Shown here one piece after another: positions 49,299 through 57,291 of a stretch of DNA of 64,000 nt. The position numbers and the translations under genes are program-made. Numbering within the stretch: position 1 is the stretch's first letter; the number at the start of each line of letters is the position of its first letter. Source of the DNA: G942493215 sp942493215 (GTDB lineage: Bacteria; Bacillota_I; Bacilli_A; RF39; UBA660); NCBI GenBank assembly GCA_942493215.1, contig OW818670.1, forward strand, positions 248,001-312,000, written 5' to 3'. The notes under the pieces were generated by a model that was not told the origin of the DNA, ran no database searches, and worked only from the letters and a program-made list of their open reading frames with translations.

Positions 49299-50237
49299 TT
49301 AAAATAAATCTTCTATTGCACATATTTTAGTATATTTATTACTTAATCTTGGATATAATATTTTATCATTGTATTCTCTAAGATATGGTTTCATTAAGTT
49401 CACTAACAATCTTATATTATATGAAACATCTTCAATTTTACTTGATTCTATTTTTTTGGTTAAACATTTATCCAATATATAACAAACTAAATAATATTTT
49501 CCATCTTCCTCCAATATTATATCATATGGGAATAATTTACAATCAATAGATCTATATTGATATATTTGGCATTTATTATTTTGATAAAAATAACAACCAC
49601 CTGTTTTATCATTAGATCTCATTTGATACATATCTTTTAAATTCTTATCATTACGTAATTTACTTAATTCTATTTTTTTAGCAAACGTCTTTTTATCTAA
49701 TCTCGTTTTCTTAGATATAATTTCTACTTCACTTGGCATTAAACAAGGTAAATCTACATCTTTACTACAGCAGCAATTATTAGATTTCTCTCGGCAATCA
49801 CAACACAATCCAAAGGTTCCAATTCCATCACCATTATTTCTAAAAAGGATATAAGGCGATTGTATAACATTATTAAATTTATTGTCTTTTGATAAATATG
49901 TAGTAACTCCATATAATAAATCTTTATTAATTATTTTTAATGAAATAACTCCACTTTCAAAAAAATGATTTTCATTATATGTTCCATTTAAAATCTCATT
50001 ATTTAAAGTACCATCAAATTTATAACTTATTGTTTTTCCTTCAAAATCAAGCACAATATCCGCTAGTATTTTATTTCCAGTTTGAGTAATATTAAATCTT
50101 TCATTATATATCCGACTATTCTCAACAAAAGATGAAATCCATTCACCAGATAAATTTATATTTTCCCCATCTAATTTATTATTCACATCATTGTTATCAA
50201 TATTTATCTCATTTAATTTACTATTTGTTGCTTTCAT
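49299..50237 (-). CDS. YkgJ-type Cys-cluster protein with extra N-terminal beta domain
   Basis: A 312-aa protein. Residues about 1-135 form a beta-rich domain (LSGEWISSFVENSRIYNERF, DIVLDFEGKTISYKFDGTL) of lipocalin-like appearance. Residues 140-300 carry the YkgJ-type zinc/iron cluster: FGLCCDC, NNCCCSKDVDLPCLMPSEVE, GGCYFYQNNKCQIYQYRSIDCKLFPYD. YkgJ proteins usually have only the second part. The role of the family is not settled; metal chelation is inferred from the cysteines. No overlap with neighbours. Confidence 0.75.
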   Translation of the reverse strand: MKATNSKLNEINIDNNDVNNKLDGENINLSGEWISSFVENSRIYNERFNITQTGNKILADIVLDFEGKTISYKFDGTLNNEILNGTYNENHFFESGVISLKIINKDLLYGVTTYLSKDNKFNNVIQSPYILFRNNGDGIGTFGLCCDCREKSNNCCCSKDVDLPCLMPSEVEIISKKTRLDKKTFAKKIELSKLRNDKNLKDMYQMRSNDKTGGCYFYQNNKCQIYQYRSIDCKLFPYDIILEEDGKYYLVCYILDKCLTKKIESSKIEDVSYNIRLLVNLMKPYLREYNDKILYPRLSNKYTKICAIEDLF

Positions 50238-50351
50238 GATTATTTCTCACTTTCTAAAAAAAATCAATGTGCCTTGAACTATCAATCATATGATAAAAAT
50301 TGTTATAATATTTTTTAAACCTATAGTAAGTATAAAAGTCATACTTAAACG

Positions 50352-51584
50352 TTATTTTTTCATCAACAACACCACATTCTCAACGTGATATGTTTGTGGA
50401 AACATATCAACCGGTGTTACCTCATTTATATCGTAATATTCTTTTAATATTTTCAAATCACGAGCTAGCGTTACTGGATCACAAGAAACATAAATTATTT
50501 TGGTTGGTTTGATTTTTAAAAGATTATTAATAGCTTCTTTATCTAAACCACTACGTGGGGGATCAACAATCACTACATCGATTTTAGTATTAATCTGACT
50601 TATTATATCTTTGACATCACCACATTTAAACTCAATATTAGTAATATTATTAATAATAGCATTTTTCCTAGCGTCTTCTATGGCATATTTATTTATCTCT
50701 ATTCCCACAATATGTTTAGCTTTCTCGCTTACAAAGATACCAATGGTTCCAGTTCCACAATATAAATCTAAAACTGTTTCCTTGCCTGTAAGACATGCAT
50801 ATTCATTAATTTTAGTATATAACTTTTCAGCTTGTTTCGTATTTACTTGAAAGAAAGCATCAGGCGATATTACATACTTATATTTACCTATTAACTCATG
50901 AATATAATCATTACCATAAATTGTACGGTATTTATGATTATCACTGACAACTATTGAAGAACAAACATCTTTAAGATTAATAATGACAGATTGTTCATTA
51001 ATCTTACCACTACCAACCAATATTACCATTGTTTCATTAGTTGTTTCACTACTTCTAATAACTATTTGTTTGATATTATCAAGCAATATTTTATGTTTAA
51101 TTATGTCAATAACATTATTGATTGCCTTACTAACAATTAAACAACTATCAATTGGTATTAGATCATAACTATTATTTTTATAGAGTCCTATTTGCTTATC
51201 TACTTGTAAAGTAACCTTATTACGATAATTAGTATTAATACTAGGAATTATCTCACTGATTATCCTTTCTGGGATATCCGCAAATTTTTTCAATATTTCT
51301 TTTACTTTATTACTTTTATAACTTAATTGTTCTTCATAAGGAAGCATCATTAATTGACAACCTCCACATTGGCCAAAATATGGACACTCAGAACTTATTC
51401 TTTTTGAATTAGTTTTAATATAATTAACAACTCGGCCTTCAAAATAATTCTTCTTAGATATCGTTATATCAACATCTACTATTTCTCCAGGTAAAGCATC
51501 TTCAATAAATATGGGATGGCCATCAATTCGACCAATTCCCCTGCCATAATGATCTAAATTATCAATTACTACTTGCTTTTCCAT
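50352..51584 (-). CDS. 23S rRNA (uracil-C5)-methyltransferase RlmD-like
   Basis: A 410-aa class I methyltransferase of the RlmD/RlmCD/TrmA family. It has an N-terminal TRAM domain (1-56), an iron-sulfur site with C67, C73 and C76 in ECPYFGQCGGCQ plus a fourth Cys in PIDSC, the SAM loop VLDLYCGTGTIGIF, DPPRSGLDKEA, and the catalytic Cys in YVSCDPVTLARD. It methylates uracil in 23S rRNA (U1939 and/or U747 by family). It is transcribed divergently from glmS. Confidence 0.92.
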   Translation of the reverse strand: MEKQVVIDNLDHYGRGIGRIDGHPIFIEDALPGEIVDVDITISKKNYFEGRVVNYIKTNSKRISSECPYFGQCGGCQLMMLPYEEQLSYKSNKVKEILKKFADIPERIISEIIPSINTNYRNKVTLQVDKQIGLYKNNSYDLIPIDSCLIVSKAINNVIDIIKHKILLDNIKQIVIRSSETTNETMVILVGSGKINEQSVIINLKDVCSSIVVSDNHKYRTIYGNDYIHELIGKYKYVISPDAFFQVNTKQAEKLYTKINEYACLTGKETVLDLYCGTGTIGIFVSEKAKHIVGIEINKYAIEDARKNAIINNITNIEFKCGDVKDIISQINTKIDVVIVDPPRSGLDKEAINNLLKIKPTKIIYVSCDPVTLARDLKILKEYYDINEVTPVDMFPQTYHVENVVLLMKK

Positions 51585-51639
51585 ATTATCACCACTTTAA
51601 TTTTAACATTTTAATGAATAAAAAGAAAGGTATTAGTGA

Positions 51640-51668
51640 TTGCCAAAGATAATAATATAGAATATAAT
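51640..51668 (+). promoter_or_regulatory. Promoter of the glmS ribozyme transcript
   Basis: TTGCCA, 17-nt spacer, TATAAT, ending 41 nt before the ribozyme cleavage site. Confidence 0.7.
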
Positions 51669-51708
51669 AGTATTAAAGTTAAATGTATGGAAAGGTTAAT
51701 GTTTAATT

Positions 51709-51840
51709 AGCGCCCGAACCTTTATTGGTTGACGAGGATAACAGATATCGAAAATTCGGCGGGTTCTGTTACGGTTATGTAATCGTTAGATGAATTGTTA
51801 AAAAGTAAAATCAAGCTTATAACAAAGCGGTTCATCACAC
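51709..51840 (+). ncRNA. glmS ribozyme/riboswitch
   Basis: Self-cleaving RNA in the glmS leader that uses glucosamine-6-phosphate as cofactor, so high product destroys the mRNA. The core matches the consensus: AGCGCCCGAAC at 51709-51719 (cleavage expected between A51709 and G51710), GTTGACGAGGA at 51728-51738, and ATCGAAAATTCGGCGGGT at 51747-51764. The 3' part continues to about 51840 with AAAGCGGTTCATCACA. It stands directly before the glmS ribosome site AAAAGGAG. The 3' limit is approximate. Confidence 0.93.
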
Positions 51841-51871
51841 AATTTTTTGTAATGAGAAAAAGGAGAAAAAT

Positions 51872-53686
51872 ATGTGTGGAATAATCGGCTTTGTTAGCCA
51901 AAAAAAACATTCTCTGGATGTTTTAATCGAGGGTTTAGAAAGATTAGAATATCGGGGATATGATTCAGCAGGTCTAGCTTATTATGATGATAAACAAATA
52001 AATATTATTAAACAAGTAGGAAAAGTTCAAGCTCTTAAAGAAAAAACAGAATTGTCTAAACAAACAACGTTAGGAATGGCTCATACTAGGTGGGCAACCC
52101 ATGGTAAACCAAATGTTATAAATAGTCATCCTCATCAATGTGGATCTATAACAGTAATACACAATGGTATTATTGAAAATTATTTAGAGCTTAAAGAAGA
52201 ATTAATTAATAAAGGATATTTTTTTAAAACAGAGACGGATACGGAAGTGGCAAGTGCTTTACTAGATTATTTATATAATCGTAATCATAGTATGAAGAAA
52301 GCTCTTACTTTATTTCATAAGAAAGTAAGAGGAACATATGCCTTAGGTATTATCAACAGTAATGAACCAAACCATTTATATGCTTTAAAAAAAGATAGTC
52401 CCTTAATTATTGGTGTTGATAATAAAACTTATTTTTTAACATCTGATATATCAGCCATTTTAAAGTACACTAATAAGTATATGGTCTTAGAAGATGGTGA
52501 TAGTGCCATATTGACATATGATAAAGTAACAATTATTAATGGTGATGGTAATAAAATTGCTAGACAATGTCAAGTATCTAATCAAGAAATTGAAGATATT
52601 AGTAAATCAAACTATCAACATTACATGTTAAAAGAGATTAATGAGGAACCTCTTATTATCTCTAAGTTAATTAATCTTTATCTAAATAATGGCATTGATA
52701 GTTTAGTTAATCAGATGCCAGATTTTAGTAAATATAATGTCATAAATGTTGTTGCATGTGGTAGTGCGATGCATGCTGGTTTAATTGGTAAAACCTTAAT
52801 TGAAACTTTTGCCCATATTCCCGTAACAGTTGAATTGGCAAGTGAATATCGTTATAAAAAACTATTTATTGACAAAAAAACTTTAGTTATTTTTATTTCT
52901 CAATCGGGAGAAACAGCTGATACATTAGCGGCTGTTAAAATTGTAAAATCTTTAGGTGTTGATACTTTAGGAATAATTAATGTTGCTAATAGTTCAATTG
53001 CTCGAACTGTTGATTATGTTTTATATACGAAAGCTGGGTCTGAAATTGCCGTCGCAACTACTAAAGCTTATTGTGCTCAGATAACAATGTTATCCTTGAT
53101 TGCTCTTAATATAGGGGTTACAAAAAAAGTTATTAATAATGATGAATTTAAAAATATAATTAGTAATTATAATAATCTATCCGATGCCCTTACAAAAGCT
53201 TTAAATAATTATAAAGAATATATTAGTATTGCTCATAAAATAAGAGAAGCCCAAAATATTTTCTTTATTGGTCGTGGTATTGATTATGCCATAGCGATGG
53301 AAGGAGCATTAAAGCTTAAAGAAATATCTTATATTCATAGTGAAGCCTATGCGGCTGGTGAGTTAAAGCACGGTACTATTTCTTTAATTGATAAAGATGT
53401 TCCTGTTATTGCCATTGTAACTGATTCTAATATTGTTGATAAAACAATGAGTAATATTAAAGAGGTAAAAGCTAGAGATGCCAAGGTAATTGTTATTACC
53501 ACAACCCCCTCTAATTATGAAGGTGATAATGATGAAATAGTAGTTAGAGTACCTCAAATACACTCTTTATTGCAACCAATTGTTACCGTTATACCCTTAC
53601 AATTAATTGCCTATGAAGTCGCCAAACTTCGTGGTTGTGATATTGATAAGCCTCGTAATTTAGCTAAATCTGTTACTGTCGAATAA
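51872..53686 (+). CDS. glmS: Glutamine-fructose-6-phosphate aminotransferase
   Basis: Makes glucosamine-6-phosphate from fructose-6-phosphate and glutamine, the first step to UDP-GlcNAc for the cell wall. At 604 aa: an N-terminal glutaminase with nucleophile C2 (MCGIIGF), YRGYDSAG and HTRWATHG, then two SIS isomerase domains with ACGSAMHAGLIGK, ISQSGETADTLAAV and the C-terminal DKPRNLAKSVTVE. AAAAGGAGAAAAAT precedes the ATG. Expression is controlled by the leader ribozyme. It is a single-gene unit with its own promoter and terminator. Confidence 0.97.
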   Translation: MCGIIGFVSQKKHSLDVLIEGLERLEYRGYDSAGLAYYDDKQINIIKQVGKVQALKEKTELSKQTTLGMAHTRWATHGKPNVINSHPHQCGSITVIHNGIIENYLELKEELINKGYFFKTETDTEVASALLDYLYNRNHSMKKALTLFHKKVRGTYALGIINSNEPNHLYALKKDSPLIIGVDNKTYFLTSDISAILKYTNKYMVLEDGDSAILTYDKVTIINGDGNKIARQCQVSNQEIEDISKSNYQHYMLKEINEEPLIISKLINLYLNNGIDSLVNQMPDFSKYNVINVVACGSAMHAGLIGKTLIETFAHIPVTVELASEYRYKKLFIDKKTLVIFISQSGETADTLAAVKIVKSLGVDTLGIINVANSSIARTVDYVLYTKAGSEIAVATTKAYCAQITMLSLIALNIGVTKKVINNDEFKNIISNYNNLSDALTKALNNYKEYISIAHKIREAQNIFFIGRGIDYAIAMEGALKLKEISYIHSEAYAAGELKHGTISLIDKDVPVIAIVTDSNIVDKTMSNIKEVKARDAKVIVITTTPSNYEGDNDEIVVRVPQIHSLLQPIVTVIPLQLIAYEVAKLRGCDIDKPRNLAKSVTVE

Positions 53687-53736
53687 GAACATTGTTTATA
53701 TCCTCTTTGATAAATTTTTCATATAAAAACATAACA

Positions 53737-53768
53737 AAAGATTACCTTTTATTTGGTAATCTTTTTTA
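53737..53768 (+). terminator. Terminator of glmS
   Basis: AAAAGATTACC/GGTAATCTTTT with an 8-nt loop and a T6 tail. Confidence 0.9.
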
Positions 53769-53818
53769 TTTCCTTACTTTACTCTAAAATTAAAATACAT
53801 ATGATAGTCACTTGTTAT

Positions 53819-53846
53819 TTGCGATTCTAACTCAACAAAATATAAT
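53819..53846 (+). promoter_or_regulatory. Promoter of the two small membrane peptides
   Basis: TTGCGA, 16-nt spacer, TATAAT, about 24 nt before the first ATG. Confidence 0.5.
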
Positions 53847-53869
53847 ATCATAGAAAGGGAGGTGAGATT

Positions 53870-53971
53870 ATGTACGGTTCAGGTTGTGGATTTGGACGCA
53901 GTTGTAATCTATGCGTTGTATTAGTAATATTTGTCTTATTAGTTATTGTACTTGGAACAATTAATTTCTAA
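53870..53971 (+). CDS. YjcZ-like small membrane peptide, 33 aa
   Basis: A 33-aa peptide: a Gly/Cys-rich head (MYGSGCGFGRSCNLC) and one hydrophobic helix (VVLVIFVLLVIVLGTI). This matches the layout of YjcZ/SscA-type sporulation peptides of Bacilli (MxGxGxG... then a Leu/Val/Ile helix), though the head has three Cys that the Bacillus peptides usually lack. GGGAGGTGAG lies just before the ATG, a very strong ribosome site. It is followed by a second tiny peptide. Role inferred only from likeness. Confidence 0.65.
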   Translation: MYGSGCGFGRSCNLCVVLVIFVLLVIVLGTINF

Positions 53972-54004
53972 ATAATAAAAAAATTAAGAAAGGTGGTGAA
54001 AAAG

Positions 54005-54094
54005 ATGCAAAAAAACAATTTTACATGGATATTTTTAATAGTATTTATTTTAATAGTTATTGTATTCAACAATAATGGTATAGGTATGTATTAG
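54005..54094 (+). CDS. Small membrane peptide, 29 aa
   Basis: A 29-aa peptide with one hydrophobic helix (FTWIFLIVFILIVIVF) between a short polar head (MQKNN) and a NNNGIGMY tail. AAAGGTGG precedes the ATG, as strong as for the first peptide 33 bp upstream, so both are probably expressed from one mRNA. It resembles YjcZ-like peptides but without the Gly-rich head. The 54095-54237 stretch after it is only AT-rich sequence with ATCTATCT runs. Confidence 0.55.
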   Translation: MQKNNFTWIFLIVFILIVIVFNNNGIGMY

Positions 54095-54237
54095 AAAAAT
54101 CAATAACACTTTCTCCAGTAATACCTTCTTTTATCTTTAAACTTTTGTCTGTGCAATATATAATACACCCTATATATTTATTACAGATCTATCTATTTAA
54201 TTATATGTATATCTATCTAAAAATTTATCTATTTTCT

Positions 54238-54272
54238 AAAAAAAGATGTAAATATTTTTATTACATCTTTTT
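54238..54272 (-). terminator. Terminator of the 54271-55062 gene
   Basis: AAAAAGATGTAA/TTACATCTTTTT with a 9-nt loop and a minus-strand T7 tail. Confidence 0.85.
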
Positions 54273-55062
54273 ATTTCCATAATATCCAAATAATAACTAA
54301 ACCACCAACTACTATGATAGCGCTTAATACTAATAAAATAATTCTTATTAATTTATTATTCTTTTCTAATTTATTGTTAATATCTTTAAGATTAACATCT
54401 TCAAAATCTTTATCTTTAATATCTAGACCATTAGTAAAGAAGGATTTATCAATTGGAATATCCTCATCATCAGATTTAATTGTTACTGTATGTTTAGTCA
54501 TTTCTAATCCATTAAAAATGGTATCACCACTTGATTTTAATTCATCTAAAATATCTAATGAAAGTTCTTTATCACCTAATTTATTAAGCATACTTGTATT
54601 AGTAATGGTATTAATTAATGATTTTAATTCTGATTCACTCTCCACTTGTGGTACATGATTATCATTAAGATGAATGTTTTTTAAAATATTATATTGTGTA
54701 TTTTTAAGACTATGATAATCCGTTTCATTACTTCGTTCACCACGAGCTTTAGATAGAACATCATTGATATCATAGTTTCGATCATCGTCATCTTCTTCTA
54801 CAACATCAGGAGTTTGTTTAGGCGTTCGATCTACTTGTAACATCTTTAAATAATTTTTACTTTTTTGGTAATCTTCACGACTTCGTAATAGCTCCTTTAT
54901 CTTACTAATATCAACTTCATTAATGTTTTCAATGTTAGTAATACTTTCAATATTAGTATAGCCATCACAACCATACATTTTATCATATAAATCTTTATTT
55001 TTTTGCGAACGATTATTAATATCTGCATCACTATCATAATAGCGGTCCATACGACTAGCCAT
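54271..55062 (-). CDS. Tail-anchored acidic protein, unknown
   Basis: A 263-aa protein I do not recognise. About 235 residues are acidic and polar, rich in Asp, Asn, Ser and Lys, with no clear fold (YYDSDADINNRSQKNKDLY, VVEEDDDDRNYDINDVL). One C-terminal membrane helix (IIRLVLSAIIVVGGLVIIWILW-like, residues about 240-262) anchors it, so the bulk is in the cytoplasm. ATG 55062 has AAGGTG upstream; the longer frame to 55086 lacks one. Such tail-anchored proteins may organise division or envelope sites, but nothing here shows which. Confidence 0.65.
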   Translation of the reverse strand: MASRMDRYYDSDADINNRSQKNKDLYDKMYGCDGYTNIESITNIENINEVDISKIKELLRSREDYQKSKNYLKMLQVDRTPKQTPDVVEEDDDDRNYDINDVLSKARGERSNETDYHSLKNTQYNILKNIHLNDNHVPQVESESELKSLINTITNTSMLNKLGDKELSLDILDELKSSGDTIFNGLEMTKHTVTIKSDDEDIPIDKSFFTNGLDIKDKDFEDVNLKDINNKLEKNNKLIRIILLVLSAIIVVGGLVIIWILWK

Positions 55063-55139
55063 AATTTCACCTTCATTTAAAATCACTTTTATCTTTATAA
55101 TAATAATATCATATATTAATTCTTTTTTAAACCATTTAC

Positions 55140-55168
55140 TTGCATTTTTAAATATTTTTATCTATAAT
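55140..55168 (+). promoter_or_regulatory. Promoter of the ferredoxin gene
   Basis: TTGCAT, 17-nt spacer, TATAAT, 18 nt before the ATG. Confidence 0.7.
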
Positions 55169-55186
55169 TATTATTAGGAGGTCATT

Positions 55187-55399
55187 ATGAAAAAAGTAAC
55201 TATTGATGAAACTAGATGTATTGGATGTGGAGCCTGTCAAGCAACTGCTCCTGAAGTGTATGAAGTAATAGATGGTTTAGCCATTGTTAAAGAAGAAAAA
55301 ATTGATGAAAAAAATTATGAGGATGTTATTGATGCCGCAACAGGATGCCCTGTTGATGCAATTATCATCCATAATGAAGAAGAAAATAAAGCTGCATAG
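55187..55399 (+). CDS. [4Fe-4S] ferredoxin
   Basis: A 70-aa monocluster ferredoxin that carries electrons in the cytoplasm. Cluster ligands are C11, C14 and C17 in CIGCGACQ and C54 in ATGCPVDAI. The end is acidic (IIHNEEENKAA). AGGAGGT lies before the ATG. It is a single-gene unit whose terminator is shared with the convergent rluB gene. It likely serves the iron-sulfur enzymes of an anaerobe; a radical SAM enzyme is in the same window. Confidence 0.93.
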   Translation: MKKVTIDETRCIGCGACQATAPEVYEVIDGLAIVKEEKIDEKNYEDVIDAATGCPVDAIIIHNEEENKAA

Positions 55400-55426
55400 A
55401 AAAAGGATTAATCAATCCTTTTTTTT
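55399..55426. terminator. Bidirectional terminator, ferredoxin and rluB
   Basis: AAAAAGGATT/AATCCTTTTT with a 4-nt loop and T-runs on both strands. It overlaps the rluB stop codon. Confidence 0.85.
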
Positions 55427-56142
55427 ATGACATCTAAACTATATAAAGTTTTAACCTCTTTTAAGGTTAATTTTCGTGATTCTCCCGATTTTAAACCGTC
55501 TAAAGTTAAAAAAGCATATTTTTCACGTTTCAATTTTATTACTTCATATCCGATGGCTTCAAACATCCTCTTAACTTGATGATTTTTACCTTCATGAATA
55601 ACAAGTTCAACGATAGATGTATTAGTTTTATAATCTATTTTTTTTAATTTAACATAAGAAGGTATCGTTTTAACACCATCTAATAATACACCAGCACTTA
55701 ATAATCTAATGCCATCACCTCTGATAATTCCTTCGATTTTAGCAACATAGGTTTTGGGAATTTCATTTTTAGGATGCATTAATAGGTTTGCTAAATCACC
55801 ATCATTAGTTAATAATAAGACTCCTGTTGTATCATAATCCAAACGACCTACGGGATAAATACGTTTAGTAGTATCTATTAAATCAATGACTGTTTCACGG
55901 TGCTTATCATCACTAGTAGTTGTTACAACACCACGAGGTTTATTTAAAAGATAATAAACTTTATCTTCGGTATCTTTTAATGATTGGCCTGCTATTTCAA
56001 TAGCTACATCACCACTTACCTTAAAGCCCATATCCCTAATAACAACACCATCGACTTTTACCTGCCCATTAGCAATTAATTCTTCAGCTTTACGTCTTGA
56101 ACAATAGCCCCTATTAGCTATAACTTTTTGTAATCTTTCCAT
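55408..56142 (-). CDS. rluB: Pseudouridine synthase RluB/RsuA family
   Basis: A 244-aa enzyme that isomerises uridine to pseudouridine in rRNA. It has an N-terminal S4 RNA-binding domain (MERLQKVIANRGYCSRRKAEELI) and a catalytic domain with D102 in VGRLDYDTTGVLLLTND, then LLMHPKNEIPKTY and EGKNHQVKRMFEAIGYEV. ATG 56142 has AGGTG six bases upstream; earlier in-frame starts do not. It follows spmB, the same order as in the Bacillus dacB-spmA-spmB-rluB region. Target site (23S U2605 by family) is inferred. Confidence 0.92.
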   Translation of the reverse strand: MERLQKVIANRGYCSRRKAEELIANGQVKVDGVVIRDMGFKVSGDVAIEIAGQSLKDTEDKVYYLLNKPRGVVTTTSDDKHRETVIDLIDTTKRIYPVGRLDYDTTGVLLLTNDGDLANLLMHPKNEIPKTYVAKIEGIIRGDGIRLLSAGVLLDGVKTIPSYVKLKKIDYKTNTSIVELVIHEGKNHQVKRMFEAIGYEVIKLKREKYAFLTLDGLKSGESRKLTLKEVKTLYSLDVIKKRID

Positions 56143-56194
56143 GGTCATCACCTGAAACAATTATACAGTAAGAAATCTAAAAAGACAACAAGAA

Positions 56195-56713
56195 TTAAAA
56201 GAAATAGTTCGTTATAATAATGCTTACAATAATACCCGCTAAATCAGCACATAAGCCTACCCATAAAGCATACTTTATTTTCTTAATACCAATACAACCA
56301 AAATATAATGTTATAACGTAGAAAGTGGTATCTGTTGATCCTTGAATAACAGACGCTAAACGACCAATAAAACTATCAGGTCCATGAACCGATAATATAT
56401 TGTTTAATATGGCCAGTGATGATGAACCAGATATTGGTCGCATTAAAGCTAGTGGTAATATTTCGGTTGGTATATGAAGAAAATAAAATAAGGGATCCAA
56501 CCAATTACAAATAGTTCCAATAATATTACTACCTAGTAGTAGATTAATCCCAAACATCATTCCTAAAATAGTTGGAAACATCGAGTAAGTAAGATCGAAC
56601 ACTTCTTTAGAACCATCAACAAAGGCGTCATAAACATTAACTTTTTTTAATGATCCATATATAATAACTGTTAAAACAATAATTGGAATTATTAAATTAG
56701 AAATTATTTGCAT
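56195..56713 (-). CDS. spmB: Spore maturation protein B-like
   Basis: A 172-aa membrane protein with about five helices and the nucleoside-recognition (Gate) domain. Family blocks are FPTILGMMFGINLLLGS, LALMRPISGSSSLAI and VIQGSTDTTFYVITLYFG. In Bacillus SpmA and SpmB are needed for full spore core dehydration. It overlaps spmA by 10 nt. The presence of this pair in a small genome suggests spore formation or a kept ancestral envelope function. Confidence 0.9.
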   Translation of the reverse strand: MQIISNLIIPIIVLTVIIYGSLKKVNVYDAFVDGSKEVFDLTYSMFPTILGMMFGINLLLGSNIIGTICNWLDPLFYFLHIPTEILPLALMRPISGSSSLAILNNILSVHGPDSFIGRLASVIQGSTDTTFYVITLYFGCIGIKKIKYALWVGLCADLAGIIVSIIITNYFF

Positions 56714-57291
56714 TTACGACTCCTCCAATAAAATATTCGATCAACAATTAATCCACATATAGTTGCTACAACGGTTGCAATAATACAAGCTAAAACTATT
56801 TCATTAGGATCTTTAGATCCATGCATTAATCTTAATGATATTATAGTTGTTGGAATAATCGTTAAACCCGTGGTATTTAAAACTAAAAAAGTAATCATAC
56901 TTCTTGATGCGGTTGTTTTATCGGAATTTAGAGTTTGTAAAGACTTCATAGCCTTTAATCCAAAGGGAGTGGAAGCATTACCTAAACCACACATATTAGC
57001 TATCATATTAGAGGCAATATAGCTTAAAGACTCATGATTATTGGGAATATCGGGGAATATTCTTTTTAGTAGAGGTGTTATTTTAATTGCTACTTTATTA
57101 AGCAAACCTGATAATGAAGCAATATTCATAATTCCTAACCATAAAGCCAGAACCGGAAATATTCTGATAATCATTTCTAAAGCATTTTTAGCACTATCTA
57201 GTATTTGAATATTAAGTTCCGATATACGACCAGTAATAACATATACAAATATACCAATAACAATGAATACAGCCCAAATCCTATTTACCAT
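56704..57291 (-). CDS. spmA: Spore maturation protein A-like
   Basis: A 195-aa membrane protein with the Gate domain and about four helices. Family blocks are IRIFPVLALWLGIMNIA, ASNMIANMCGLGNASTPFGLKAM and FLVLNTTGLTIIPTTII. It overlaps dacF by 7 nt and spmB by 10 nt, a tight operon identical in order to Bacillus dacB-spmA-spmB. SpmA/SpmB act together, perhaps in transport. The family call is sure; the molecular activity is unknown. Confidence 0.92.
   Translation of the reverse strand: MVNRIWAVFIVIGIFVYVITGRISELNIQILDSAKNALEMIIRIFPVLALWLGIMNIASLSGLLNKVAIKITPLLKRIFPDIPNNHESLSYIASNMIANMCGLGNASTPFGLKAMKSLQTLNSDKTTASRSMITFLVLNTTGLTIIPTTIISLRLMHGSKDPNEIVLACIIATVVATICGLIVDRIFYWRSRKCK

Noticed and set aside
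54165..54237. ATCTATCT-rich stretch as a regulatory repeat
   Set aside because: Units are irregular and low-complexity; it looks like plain AT-rich spacer.
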